64,000 nt of DNA from Rostratula benghalensis (lineage: Eukaryota > Chordata > Aves > Charadriiformes > Rostratulidae). The DNA is taken from NCBI GenBank assembly GCA_013399305.1, contig VXAI01000241.1, positions 1,014,693-1,078,692 on the forward strand. Reading direction: 5' to 3'. Both the position numbers and the translations under genes were made by a program. This document shows positions 23,990 to 37,320 of this stretch, piece by piece (position 1 is the first letter of the stretch; each line of letters begins with the position of its first letter). A model generated the notes under the pieces. That model was given only the letters and a program-made list of their open reading frames with translations. It had not been told where the DNA came from and did no database searches.

Positions 23990-24140
23990 AGATTTCAACA
24001 CACTAGTGAGCTAAATTAATTTCTCCATGAGCCCAGTGTGGCCTTTAAAAGCACTTCCAGACATTATCCTAATTGCAAATGCAAAGCAAGCACTTACTGA
24101 TAGCATGCAACTGCTTTGCACATAAAAGAAACAGTTTAAC
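23990..24140. other. possible conserved non-coding element (POU/homeodomain-like sites)
   Basis: The segment contains taaattaatttc, cctaattgcaaatgcaaagc (overlapping octamer-like ATGCAAAG and AATTGCAAAT words) and tttgcacataaaag in close order, with little simple repeat. This resembles vertebrate enhancer sequence. The motif words are seen, and the function is inferred without alignment. Confidence 0.25.
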
Positions 24141-27076
24141 TCTAAAGCATAAGTGATAAAGGAACAAGAAAACACTTCTGGTATTTTGACTTTAATAAAA
24201 CTTATCTGGGTTTATACATGTGAAGCTTGGACTGAATCAGATATTATCATTATGGTACAAGAAAAATGAATACCATTTATGCCATTATTGTTTATATTTT
24301 TATTTTATGTTTCTCTTAAATATGTCTTTAAAACCTCTTAGAAAGCTGTATCTGATTTGAATTTGTCTATTTCTCATTATCATGCTTAAATTAGAACAGT
24401 AAGCAAAGTAGTAGACAATGGTTTAATTTCTGTTTAATGAGTTTCATCAAAATAATTGGTTTAAGTAAACCCTACATGATTATATTTATACACAAGTAAA
24501 ATTAATGAAGTTACATAAGCAGGCTGCATGTATTCCACAGCACATTCAATTTGCAGAGTCTAGGAACAAATATGAGAACCGTATTATGAGAAGCAAAAAA
24601 GTTTTTGAGATATATGTAGCTATTTCCATATGTAGATAACAGGCAAACAATCATCTGGAAACTGAAGCATGTGCTTCCTCTGTAATACACTCAATAGCCA
24701 GGTAGTTTCTAGTGGGATCAATAAGTGCTGCTTTTTTTTTGTGAGCTGTCACTCTTAAACCATGTATTGCAGTATAAGGTTCACTAGTAGGAATCACAGG
24801 TGAGGGGCACTGACACGAAGAAGGTCCAGATCAGAGCTCTTTGTAACACCCTTAGTAAGTTTACATCAGGATTAATTCTTGTGAAGGCTTTTGGGATTCC
24901 AATAATTCTGTAATGAATTTCAGAAACAACTCATGTATTGAAAGTAATGCAAAATACTTTCAATGGCAATGACTTCTTGTTGTAAGGGAAAGTTCTTAAC
25001 AATCACAGCATTCATAGTGTGTCTAATAAATAGAAACATGTATATTTTTGTTCACTTTCCTCTGACAAGGAAGTGAGAACAGCAGTTGCTCATATGGTCC
25101 CAGAGTTCCCTTGTGTGTTATTCTACTGCCTTTACCATCTTGCTAATGCTTGAGGGTGTGGTGGTGATCAGAAAGACCCCATCATCCTTTTCCCTTTCCA
25201 CTTTAGATGCCATTATAACTTCAAAAATAGACCAAGTACATTCAGATGTTTTAAAAGCAGCCCCTCATTTTGGGTATCTCAGTGTTTGGGTGATTTTTCA
25301 TAGGTATCGGTGATACCTCAAGAATCTTTACTGTGAAATTACATCTCATTCTGGAAAACCTGGCCACAGTATTTTAAAGCCCACCTTTTGGTGTGGCACA
25401 ATCCTGTGTGCTTGAAAATATGTGAGTAAGCATATTCTCCTTTTGCTGTCTTGCTGTGGGGAACACAGGACATGCAACACATTCTTCTGAGTTTTAGTTT
25501 TACTTGCTCCGTAGCATGTGACGTTCTTGCAGAAATGTGAGATAAGAAAGCAGCCTTTTATATTTAAACAAATCCCACACTGAGCTCATATCTAAAGGTA
25601 AAGCAGAGCATAGTAAAAGATTTCCATCCCCTTCCAACTCTTGTGTGAAACGTTCAAGTTATATGGAGCCAAATAGATACTCTGCATGGCAAATGCAGTA
25701 TTCTAGCCAATAGAGCTGTGCTGCTCAAAGAAGTCTGTGTTAATGGCTTCTGCAGAAGTTGGAACACTCTATGGGAATGTTATCCTAGTCAATAAGGGGT
25801 TCAAGACTTCCTCAAAAAATATTAATGGAAATAGTCGTCCGGAGATTTCCCAAAAGATTTGGAGACTCTTCCTCTCCTCTAAAAAAAAGATTGTTGAAAA
25901 ACTGCAGACCTTGCAGTGTTCAGAATCAAGAAATACTCAGCATATGCTGCTTCTGTCAGTTCTCAAAGTGAGAAGTTCATGGCTTTTTTTGGCAGCCCCC
26001 TGCCTGTGTTGGCAAAAATCACAGAGCCTTTCTGAAAGGATGCTCTGAGGTGAAGTGGGCGCCAGAGGAAACTTGCGTCATGGAGGATGATGCACTCCAG
26101 CCCTGTGAGAGAGCTAAACTTGCCCTACTGTTTAACACTTCCCACTGGTCAGCACATGCAGCACTGAAAGAGTGCTCTGTGGAACTCTAATTGTCAGTCA
26201 AAAATGTGGCAGTTCTTTCTGTTCTGATGATTACTTTAAACTCTTGAAGTGTATTTTGGGATAGGCGTGTGGAACAACAAAAATCTGTATTCTGCAGTGA
26301 TGGGTGCCTTGTTATCCACTGCTGGGGGACTTTCAAAATTAACAGTATGGACTTCTTCCTCTACTCATTCTAAAAAAACTTACTAGTCTAGTAAAGGCTC
26401 TAACAGGCATGTTTTGTCTTGATGTAAGACACATTACACAGAGAGACGCATAGATTTTGTTGCAATGCACTTCAAAACAAGTCCAGTGAAGCTGAATGGT
26501 GTAAAGTTGATCAGGACTTTCACCTTCCCATTTCCTTTTCTTTCATATCTATATGGCTGATATGGGAAGTTCTTTGCCTACTGGTCAAAATAAAGCTCCT
26601 AGCACTTGCTCATATGGACATGTTATCTGATATTTCAGATATTTTTTTTCAATTAGCATTCTAACAGTTATTATTCTTCTTGCATTTCTATATCATCAGT
26701 GTGAAGGAACCCTGCTTGAAATGACATACCACTGCTTTGGAGGAGTATCTTGCTCTTGTTTAGTCCAACGGAGGCTGTGAGTAGTGCAACTACTCAAATC
26801 ATTGAACAATGAAGAGATGAAAGCATTGCAACTCTGAAGCCAATGGCTAGCCATAGAATGCAGCTCCTACCAGCTCACATATACACAAGGATACACACAT
26901 GCAGGGAGTAAATTCCTGTTACAGTATTTCTGACATATATGTAAGCTTGAAAAACCCCATGCGCAAAGACTGCTTCTGAAAATCTGACCTAAATTTTCTT
27001 GCAAGGTAAAAGAGGAACAGCGGCAAAACACTGACTGAGCTGGGGTTAGAGGAAAAATGTCAAAGTGGTAGCAGTC

Positions 27077-27253
27077 ATGGCGTTTCCCAGAACTGTGATA
27101 TTCATGCTGATTGCTACCCTGGATACTACTTGTGCAATGGCAACACCTCCACCTAATATTGTGTATTTTGAAATAAGATTTTCTGTTTCATCTGACTTTT
27201 TTTTTTCTTTAGAATTAATCAATAGTCTTTTTAAACAGGAATATAGTGTGTAA
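27077..27253 (+). CDS. short frame with signal-peptide-like start, unassigned
   Basis: The ATG at 27,077 has G at -3 and G at +4, a favourable Kozak context. The first ~22 residues read MAFPRTVIFMLIATLDTTCAMA: a basic residue, a hydrophobic core and an A-X-A type end, as in a signal peptide, followed by TPPPNIVYFEI. A proline-rich start after the signal peptide is also seen in class II cytokine receptors, but nothing beyond this short stretch supports that. The frame ends after 59 codons. No clear splice donor, upstream promoter or second exon was found, and the opposite strand is also open here. Chance is the most likely explanation. Confidence 0.1.
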   Translation: MAFPRTVIFMLIATLDTTCAMATPPPNIVYFEIRFSVSSDFFFSLELINSLFKQEYSV

Positions 27254-30200
27254 AAACTAAGCACTTCTAAAGTATTTCAAGAAAGAAAAAGTCAGAGCAA
27301 GCTTCTAATGAAGGAAGAAAATAAAATGAGCAATTTAACTGATCTGACCTTTTTCCTCCAGTGTTGGACCAGCCACTGAGACAGTACAATACACACTATA
27401 ATTCCCAGTTTAAGTAGAGAGGATGAATTCAGAACTGTATCATTTAGCAATAGGAAAATGGCCAGCCATACAGTGCAATCTGGTATATACTGTCTCTAAA
27501 GCTGCTTACAAACCATACATTTCCAAATACTTACGTGCCATCTGCTAGTGGATTGTGTGGTCTGGATTGAAACGAAATTGCCTGCATCTGCATTTTATCA
27601 TCTATTTTTTCTCTTCTAACATGCAGGGAAAACACGCAAACAAACAAAAAAAAAGAAACGGAGACAAAAAAAAATACTTTGCTGAACTTTTCAGCCTGCT
27701 ATGGGAGAAATACAGACTGTATGTGTAAATATACTGAGAAGTCACTTTGAACCACTGGTATGGTTCTCCAGCCCCAATTTCCATTAGAGATAAAATGAAT
27801 AAGAATAAATATTCTTTTAGCTTGACATATAAAGCTTTATTGCAATACAGAATGGTATCCAAAAAAATGTGGAAACGGAGTGAGCTCTCACTGATTATAA
27901 ATTACAGATATCTCACCAGAAATCCCGCACTGTTAGAAAGGTTCACTTCTTTTGCATTACTTTTTGTTTTCCTTCATAGCAGAGGAAGAGTTTGAATTCA
28001 CTGAAACAGTTCTGCTGCCCTTGCATCATGAAGCCCTTATACTGTCCCCACAGCTAGTAAAAACTTCAGATTTTTGTCTCTGATGTTTTCCACTTCAAGC
28101 AGACTTATAACCTTGAAACCCACAGGAGCAGATGGAAGGTGGCAGTAAAGGAATGACGGCTGTCACTGCCCAAGAAGGCAATGCTCCATGTCCTCCCATG
28201 CGCACAGAGAGGTAGAGGAATTGCCAGCCCCTGTGCAGCCTCCCAATGAGATCTCGTTCTCAGTGCTGCTGCTATATTTTTAGGTTACATTCCCACAAAT
28301 CACTATTTTCCTAAACTCCTGACAACCAGTTATGAAAAAGTCCACAGTAAGTGGCATATATCTACACAGAGTCATGAAAAGAAGTGTGTTTTTATGTTGT
28401 TGCAGTGGTTTATGTAGGAATGAGTATGGCAACAGAGAAGCTAGCTGGTGAAATAAGCCCAGCACAAGACCCAAGATGCTCTGCTGAAGGTTATAGTCCC
28501 AAAAAAATGGCCTTCCTTCCATAAGCCTGATCTTTGGCTCATTTTGCTTTGGGTTTTGCAGCCAGTTTCTTAGATGTGGTCATAAACTGATGGAGAGTTT
28601 ATGACTGAGAACATGCTGAGTCAGAAAGAAGTACATCTCACCTACCATGGGCCAAGGTCAGGAATATGTATAACATCATACCTACAGAATACATTAAAAT
28701 ATAATACACAGTGTAACATACCCACATAAATATGTTGTTCTCCGATCCCTTGTTCATGCTCTTATGAACGAGGAGTAGCACAGCACAGCTACAGGTAGCA
28801 GTCAATAATTCACTCCTCAGGAAACCCCTCATGTCTTCTTTTGCACTGTCTCACACAGAGCAGCAATGTTGTTTATATCCTTGTCTCTTTCTCAAGATGC
28901 ATTTCCACTAAGGCATCTGGGACTCTGCACCCTGTTTACCCTGGAGAACTTTGCAGTGTTACTTTTTAATGTTTTTTTTTCCGGTAGAAAGTGTGGATGA
29001 TTGCATATGAGTTGTTGCCACATCTTATAAGTACTTATTAGAGACTATTGCTTCTTTAATGTTACTAGTGCCATCAAATGCAATATTATGACATTGTCCT
29101 TACATCTTCTAACATGCTGGTTTAATAAAGGCATTTGTTTGTTTTACTGTTATTACTTCCTTTAGCAGGAAACCAAACACACTCTAAAGATGTTAACAAT
29201 GGATTCAAAATCACCCATATGTAGCTTGAGGGAATACTTTTTAAAAGTCCATTGAAGGATGGGAGTAGTTTCATACATATTTCTGTTATTTCCCTAGAAG
29301 GAAGCAACTTGATTGCCTGACTTTATATGCAGCATATGCCAATATTTGTGTACTCTGGCTGTTTGCCTAAGCAGCATAATTTCCTATATTTTTGACACAA
29401 GAATAAACCTAATGATACTCTATAATGTGCCCTGCTGCAGCATCTCAATTACCAAGTTGAGCTGGAGAAATTCCAGCAAAAATCATATTCTCTTTGAACC
29501 TTCAGAGTGTAGCTACAGAGCTGCAGTCAGGCAGGAAATCCCCTCGTACATGGATCCAACGGAAAGCACCTGGCAGTCCTGCAGTGGGAGTGGTTTTGGG
29601 AAGATGCACCATTTTGTATGCTCTTACTTAAGAAAACCATTGTCCCAGCTCTGCAGGTTGGGCTTGCCAGAGGTTGTGCCAGTAAATGATCACCAGAGAA
29701 TTTAGGGCAGGGTTTAAGATAAAGTGGTGGCCTCCAGTTGCCGTACAGCCACTCACAGAGCAAACAGGCAGGATAGAACACCAGAAACCAGGGGATTTTT
29801 CTCACCCTGCCCTTTGCTAGGGTCTTCTCTAAGGTGATGGCTGTGGGTTGATAGTCTCTCTGCTGCTGCCCTGTCAGAGGTCACACTTAGTAGGTGTGGG
29901 CAAAAAGCAGGATACAGTCTTTTCTACTTCTGCCAGGGCAGACATAGGCAAAGAAAAGGTGTTAGGACAAAAAGATCAACAGTATTCTCCTGCATGAGAA
30001 AATAATTGTGGGAGATAAAGTCCAATGTCTGACAAGAGCATCAGTGCAAACCATATTTTTCATGGGGTGTCTCTGAGTCTCACACACTGAGGTGACAGGG
30101 TCTGTGCTGGTATTGCTGGCTGATCCAAGAACCCCATGTGGATGCCCGGACGTGCCACTGAGGTTTAATTTCATGAGGATGTGCTGATCAGATACGAAGG

Positions 30201-33200
30201 GTAGTACATTATTTATAAATGAAATGCAGCCTGCAGCCAAGATCCTAATGAGCCACAGCTGGCTGCTGGTCTGAAAGGCTGGAATGTGCACCAATTACAT
30301 CATGATGAAGCATCCTTGCTAACATGCCACCACACTGATTTCAGGACATAGACCACAACTAGCCAAATCTATATATAGCAGAAAATGAGTCTGCTAACTC
30401 CCTAATTCATCAGAATAAAGTAAATTGCAGAAGCACAAATCACTGTCACATTATACAGAGATGTGCCTGAGCTCTAACTTTATAGCTAGCTGGCGAACTG
30501 GGGAAGCTAGGACTAAGCAGACCCAAGAACTCATTACTTGGGAAAAGGATACAGGGCAGCAATTGTCTCTCCCATGTTCTAAGGCAGTGACCCACAGAAA
30601 AAAGTCCCCCATGATCCTACGTCTGGCAGCTGTGGCTACGTGCTAGTCTCTCAGACAAACACAGTCTGCCATCCTGTCCCAGTTTGTGGCTTCCGAAGAG
30701 ATAGTCTTGCTACTCCTTGTATTTTTTTTTTCACCAACTCAGGCAAGGCCAAAACTGCTACATCTGCTGAAAGCTAGTAAAAGGTAGCAGTACAGAAAAG
30801 CTGCCACTACAAAATTTAGTGCCAGTTATACTGGAGCACCATCTACTGTCTACTAAATACCTTTTAACACCAAATTATCTATTAAGCACCCTTCTTGCAC
30901 TCACATCAAAAACTAACCCTGACCACCTTCCTCTGATTTGATTTTTCGGTCTGCCTCCTGAATCTTGTGTCTGATACAAAGTACAGCCATCTGCAGAGAG
31001 CAGGCACATGTGTGTATGTGCGTGTGTTGCTGTGACAGAGGACTTGGAGAAAGCATAGAGAAGAGCCTGCATTTGCATGAGCTATGGGGTATGACGATGG
31101 ACAGGGCTGAAGTAAGTCAACCCTGGCAACAGACACAATAGATGAGGCTATTTATACAAAGGCTGTGGCAGTCATGTCTCACCTACCCATCTTAATGTAA
31201 AAGCAATAGTTTTCCATACATCAATGAGAAAAAAACTTCACTATTTTCCCTCCCCTGCAGGGCAGCAGGGTTGTGAGACATGGAACAAAAGAAGATCTTC
31301 TGGACTAGTATTTCGGAATTTCCACAAGTTCAGGCAAACATCAGTTACATCAGTTAGACTAGTTGTCTCCATCAAAACTGTTGCACTAATTACATCAGTA
31401 CTTTTGTCGAAGACAGTGGTAAGATTCTACGAATGTGAAGCAAAACTTTGATGTAAAGTCTCAGGAACCCTGGTCCTAAAAGTGAGCCTGTGATGCTTAT
31501 TTTTCAGCTCCTGATTACAGGAAAGTTGGGAGGGGATAAAATAAGGGTATGGTGGGAGAAGAAAAAGAACAGCAAAGGAGATTGTGGCTGAGGTAGAAAA
31601 CAACAGTTAAAACCAGAATAAGAGGACTAAAAAGACAAAAAGAGTGAATGAATGAAACTGTAATTGCACAGTACAGACTGAAATGTTGAGAGAAATCTAC
31701 AACTGCAAGTGGGTAGTAGAAGGCTGATTAGAGAGAAAAAAACTAAGGGACAATATAAAGTAGGAGGGAGAAAAAATAAACAATGAATGTAGAAAATGCA
31801 TTAGAGAACAAAAAGAAAGAGAACAACTTTGTATGACATACCAAATGGACAGCAAGTATTTAACAACAAAGTATTCTGCTACTCCATTAGGCCAGAAATT
31901 TATGTGTAAATGCACCTAGGACTACAAATAAAAAGTTTACTGTCTCAATCATACATTTCACTGCCTACTTTAGCCACCTTCAAATTAAAAAAAAAGAAAA
32001 AGACTTAGTTCTTGGGCTTTCTTGAAGCTTTTCATTTGGACAATAATGTGATATGAACTCACTGTAGAACAGAGCAGAACTAAACAGGCAGTCTCCAAGA
32101 TTTTCCAAACTGAAAAAAGTGTTTATAAGCTTACTGGAAAAAGAAGACAATTTGCTGCTCCTCCAGGTTTTTTCCCCTGTATTTCTAAAGATCTTCCTCT
32201 TAAATGCCATCAACATCCTGCTGTAACTTGTGCCTTTTGGATGCTGGTCCAGAAGTGGCACAGGAATTTGTTGGGCTGTCTCTGAACACTGCTGATAGAA
32301 GACAGGGACTGAACAGGAAGCAGATTGCAATGGGAAGCCAAGAGTTAAGACAGAAAGCCCGAGCTTTCTTTGTCAGATGGAGGCAGAGGAATGATGTGAA
32401 AATTTAGCATTGATTCGGTGTGGCTTAGAGACCCTGCTGGGAAACCCTGACTTCAAAGCTATATGGTACTTGTCACAGTTTCTGTTCTAAATGTATTTTA
32501 TCAAGTCCTGTCATCTGCTTAGTATGGAAATGTAACTGTGTAATCTTCCGGGAAATGCAGTGGTTTTTCTATCTTTGAAAACTTGCTTTCTATTCCATTA
32601 AAGAGATCCATTTCTAAAACTCAGACTGTGTCTGGGGTTTTCTCTTTCCTTCTTGAAAATATCAATGCTGTGCCTCTTCAGAGAGTCCTTTTGTGTGTTA
32701 AGTGGCAACAGAAAATAATCTTAGCTGACAAAGGATGCAGAGGTTTAGACAAGATCTATTTGGGGGCTTAACTGTTTGTCAGCAGCAGCAGCAACACAAA
32801 CTGCAAGACCTCTTTTGTCAAAAAAAGGTTATCTGAAGGTCACAGGATTTAGAGAAGTGCACATCACCCTCTTCTTCAGCTGCCCTCACACTCCACTCTA
32901 GCACATACTGTTGTAGCTAGATGTTGGCTTCTTGAGGTAACACATCTATAATCATTCATATCAGAGAAATCAGTGACACTTCATTTATTATTGATTTATT
33001 TATTACTATCTGTTACTAAATCTAGGCAAACAACAGGATTTCAGCTGCTCTGGGCAAAGAACTGGTATCAAAAATAATTCTTGGATCCAAAAAAAGTTTT
33101 GGGATGATAGGATGAATGAACCAGATCATATTCTCCCAGTAAATCCAACATCTGAATGTGATATCCAATGAACATGATTCCATAGGCTTATTACTCATAA

Positions 33201-34428
33201 TGACACACCCCCCAAAAATAGAAATACTGTAGTTTTCCAACTAATAAACTAGGATATTAAATTTAAAAATACAGATAGATAAATGCTTGGCTAGCTACAA
33301 ATCTTCCTGTTTGCACTTCTGAGAACTGATTTTGACTTTTAGTCTAATCATATGGTATGAAGATTACAACATGAAACTATGATTAAGGTAAACTGATGCC
33401 AACAGCACTTTTCTCAGCTTGGCCTCATTGTGCTTACGGCTAGGGTATTTCAAAAGCAGTGCTTTAATCTCGCAATCCCATGCTCCCGGGAACACATACA
33501 ACGATAATTATGAAGTCTGATTAAATGACAAGGAGTGGATTTCTATGTATAACTTCTTCTTTCTCCTGCAATATGCAGTAGTTATATTGGTTTCTAGTGC
33601 ATGGTTCCAGTGTTCACATTCCCACCTTCCATGTATGTGGACAGACTTAGGTGCTTTCAGAATGAAGTATTCCACAAGAGGATGGGAGATCAATGCCTTT
33701 GTTACAGAACTGGAGACCAAGCTACTGAAGTCCCGAAGTACACACCACAGTATTTAGCAGTGCTTGCTCAGAATGTGCATTTGAGCAGGGACTTGACATG
33801 GTGGGCAGACCCAGATTGCCATGAGGTGATCAAATTTCCCTTCAGAGGTGGCTGTGGGCAAGTATTTGTGGGCAAGAGTCTCACTACAAAAATATGTGGC
33901 TATTTTCTCATCTCTCCCCAAGGGCATCGTGGGTGAGGGGGCAGGAAGAGTTGGCATTGGTGCTGCTTTCCCTGTGCTCTCCCCACAGCAGCTGGTGGGA
34001 ACTGCAGAGGCAGATGAGTGCAGAGAGCTGAGGGGTGATTAGGCAGATTATCTGCTTCACAAACTTACAACGCAAAAAGGCGGCTGGGTATAGTCAGTTT
34101 GCTGCCATGGAGAGACTACATGTACTAAGCTAAAGATCAATGCAAGCTTCACTTCAAAAATTCTTGGTGAGGTTGGGTTTGTCTTAGCACATTCATCTCC
34201 TTCCCGTTGTTCTCATGGACATCTATCAGCATTCTGTCCCTGTTTTCATGACACAGGTCACAGTACATGTCATGGTGAGACAAGTACAGGACATACAAAA
34301 ATGGTCTTTCAGCTGCTCTTTGGGAAGAATATATTTGTTGTGTGAGTTTTTCAGCTCTCACAGGAAACTGCAGAGGAGTTTGGATTTTCATGTTGATCTG
34401 TTGGTTTCTTTGGTGTTGTTTGTTTTGG

Positions 34429-34454
34429 TTTTTTTTTTTTTTTTTTTTTTTTTT
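34429..34454. repeat. T homopolymer, 26 bases
   Basis: An uninterrupted T-run, which is a poly(A) run on the minus strand. No retrocopy could be recognised beside it and no target-site duplication was found. It is probably length-variable and error-prone in sequencing. Confidence 0.95.
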
Positions 34455-35833
34455 AATGAACACAACTGTTTAGCATCTGAATAACTTAAAATTCAGTAAA
34501 GCACAGCATAAACCCATGTGAGACCATAAATCTGTTGGTCCTTAGGAACTGAATTTTGAATTGCTTCATCTGTTTTGCACTACAGAAACAGCTATTTCCA
34601 TACAGAAATTCTCTCCATGCAGAACTGAGGTCAACATGTGCTGCAGTTTTATACCTCTTTGTCAACTGTTCTTCAAAGCTGTTAGCTCTACAGAGATGTC
34701 TTCAGCAGCTGGTGGGAATATAAATGATCAGTTAGAAGGAATGACCATAGGAAGAGAAACAAGTACTAATTTCTTGGGACACACATATACTTGTGTTACA
34801 GCTACACAAACTCCAGACAGGAGTTTGCAGGTAGCCCTGGAGCTATTACTGCTCTTTGGAAGAGAATGCCTCTGTGTCTGAACTGTGGCCATGCAAACCT
34901 AAGGATGCTCTTGGCTGTGCATCCAAGTGATGTGAGTGCTCCACGACTGTCTATGGCAGGTGACAACCACCCAAACCAAGGAAGGCATTCCACAGAGAGG
35001 ACACAGCACACTCCAACCTGTGCTTGCCCGCAACACCTGAGGCTGGGGGATACACAAGTAGCTGCTGCCTCCTTGGCAGACAGCTGTGACATAGCTAGTG
35101 ATTTTTAATCAAATGCATGGGCCAAAAATGCATTAAAGAACATAATAAGTGACCTATTCTTAAATCTGAGGATCATTTGTTTCTTGATGCATCAAAAATG
35201 TCTTTTCTATGTGGGTTTCTTAAGTACTTAAGCATTAGCAGAAGATGCTGGTGAGCATATCAAACTTCAGACTCTAGCTGATAAGGCAAGGCAAATTCAG
35301 TTACATTGTGAAACATCCATGACAATACACACTAATGGAAAATTTTGGCCAAGAAATGTACAGGAAATAGCTGACTGTGCACTAAAATGCATGCACCTTT
35401 CAAAGAGTTACTGGTTTAACTTTTCTTCTACTTGCTGCCAACAGTCACTGTTATCTCCTACCTACCCAATAAAGTGCTAAGATAATTTGTTTTCCATTTC
35501 TGCCAGATTGCCAGTTTTCACAGGGAATAATTACCACCCTTGACATCTTGCTAGGACTCAAGCCTGTGACATACCTCACTGAATTCTGACACCAGACTTC
35601 ACCAATTAAAATTTCACAACAATTCTAGCATCGGCTATACAAAATAAAAATAGCTGATGCTTCAGAGTTGACTGGGTAAAACCACTCTCTCCCAAACATA
35701 GTAGAAGATTGAACAAAATTGTCACTGAAGATGAGAATTCTGCATGCCAATCTTTGAAGCTTAATTTTGGACCAGTTACAGATACCATAAAGTAGGATGT
35801 TCATTGTAAAAAGTACTGAGAACAAGGCATCTT

Positions 35834-35920
35834 AAAAAAACCCAAAAAACCACAAACAAAAAAACTCAAACAAACTAACAAACAAAAAACCAAACCCACC
35901 CCAAACCCAAAGAGCAAAAT
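35834..35920. repeat. A/C-rich low-complexity tract
   Basis: About 85 bases made almost only of A and C (cccaaaaaaccacaaacaaa and similar), with no fixed unit. The complementary strand is a G/T-rich tract. Confidence 0.85.
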
Positions 35921-36417
35921 CTCAGTTTATGTGCAGACCTGGAAAAACCCCAAGAGGCATATCATTCAATCCTCATAACCAAGATCTGAATACACCTCAA
36001 AATGTTGTGGTGGGGACAACTTCCTGTTACTTTGTTCATTTCTGTAGGTACATGCATGGAATAAAAAAAAAAGATTGATTTTAGAAATTTATAGCTGTGC
36101 TTTAAAAACCACAGCTACGCTATAATAATACTATGTTGCTGTTATTTATGTAACAGTCTGCTCTCCAGGCAGGAAATTCTGACACAAAACTACTGATGTA
36201 CATGCTGGTTCTGATTTATGTCCTGAAGGTTGCGATGACATTCAGCAAACAAAACAAAGAACACTTACTTACCCAATCTTTTTACACTCTGATTTGTAAA
36301 GTCCCATAAACTCTGCAGGAGTCCCTCAAGATACATAAGAAATGAGAAACTTTTTTTTTCAGAAGGTCTTGTAAAGCCTTTTCCTTACTGATGATTAATG
36401 CTCTATAGATTCCATCA

Positions 36418-36418
<1 letters not shown>

Positions 36419-36457
<39 letters not shown>
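36419..36457. repeat. A homopolymer, 39 bases
   Basis: Thirty-nine A in a row, the longest homopolymer in the window. A 121-codon frame that starts just before it reads as polylysine and is an artefact. A long pure A-run can be the tail of a young retroposed sequence, but the 300 bases upstream match nothing I know. I found no target-site duplication with the gatgtctctaa that follows. Confidence 0.95.
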
Positions 36458-36459
<2 letters not shown>

Positions 36460-37139
36460 TGTCTCTAATTTTTGCTTAACCCTAATGATTCCTTTCTATA
36501 AGGGAAATATGATCTACCACATGGGGATACAAGACCCTTGCACTCACTGTGGGTTTTCGTATGGGAACATACATATTAATGAGCACCAGGCTGGGATTTC
36601 TGAGCCAGGAACAGCCTCTGAGATGGTGCCTGAGTCTGTGTGGTGCACCAGCAGCTGTTGTATGCCCTCTTACCCTGTGATGGTGACTATGTGTACTCTG
36701 TTTACCCCCTGTGCTCCAGAGAAACATTCTGCTGCCTTCTCTATTCATTGGGATCCCCTTTAGATTCAGTTTTCCTGTTTATTTCTCTTCTCCCTAACTC
36801 CAGGGTCTGGCTTTGACACAGCATTTCCCTGCAGTCATCCAAGTTCTTTGCCCTCTGAGTGTTGAACAAACATTTATAAATGACAGCCTGGCCCTCATAC
36901 GTGCTCACTTTGCTCTAAAAGAAGAAATATGAGAAAGTATCTCTGCAGATGTTCTCACTACAGCCAGAAGACTTCGGCTCATATGCTTTAAGATCATGGT
37001 CTAGCCTGGCTGGATCTGTCACCTTCGGCTTTTTATATACACACACAACTTTTTAGAGACATTTGTCTCTGGAAAGCTGTCCAGATCCCTGTCCAACAGC
37101 TGGTACTTTGCAGCAGCAGCCACCAAATGCCTCCAGCCA

Positions 37140-37320
37140 GCTAAATAATTTTAAATATTCCCATGCAGGACTGTCACTTTGTTTGAACTGTTCAGCTGAT
37201 TCAGCACTGAAGCCATGGCAAGGCTGATTAATGGTTTGCTTATTTTACAGACTAACAGTCCACAAGACAATTGCCCACTAATATTTCCCTTTCAGGCACA
37301 GCCCTATAGCTGTGTTGCGG
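37140..37320. other. possible conserved non-coding element
   Basis: Non-repetitive text with taaataattttaaat, ctttgtttgaac (TCF/SOX-like), gctgattcagcac (MARE-like half) and gctgattaatgg (homeodomain-like) within 180 bases. It is flagged for alignment only. Confidence 0.22.

Larger units (their letters stand above)
23310..34428. other. long non-coding stretch, no gene seen
   Basis: About 11 kb without a confirmed gene, CR1 or LTR. Frames up to 130 codons (29,313-29,705 plus) have no recognisable domains. Points of note are a possible conserved element at about 23,990-24,140 and a signal-peptide-like frame at 27,077-27,253. No CpG cluster is visible. Confidence 0.55.

Noticed and set aside
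29313..29705. 130-codon plus-strand frame
   Set aside because: Cys/Ser-rich text typical of translated non-coding DNA, with no splice or start signals and no family.
32776..32795. Short CAG-like trinucleotide run
   Set aside because: Only about four units. Too short to be notable.
33601..33936. 111-codon plus-strand frame
   Set aside because: Two other frames are open in the same place and the peptide has no recognisable motif. It looks like chance.
36398..36763. 121-codon frame starting with polylysine
   Set aside because: The lysines come from the 39-base A-run. The rest of the frame has no recognisable content.
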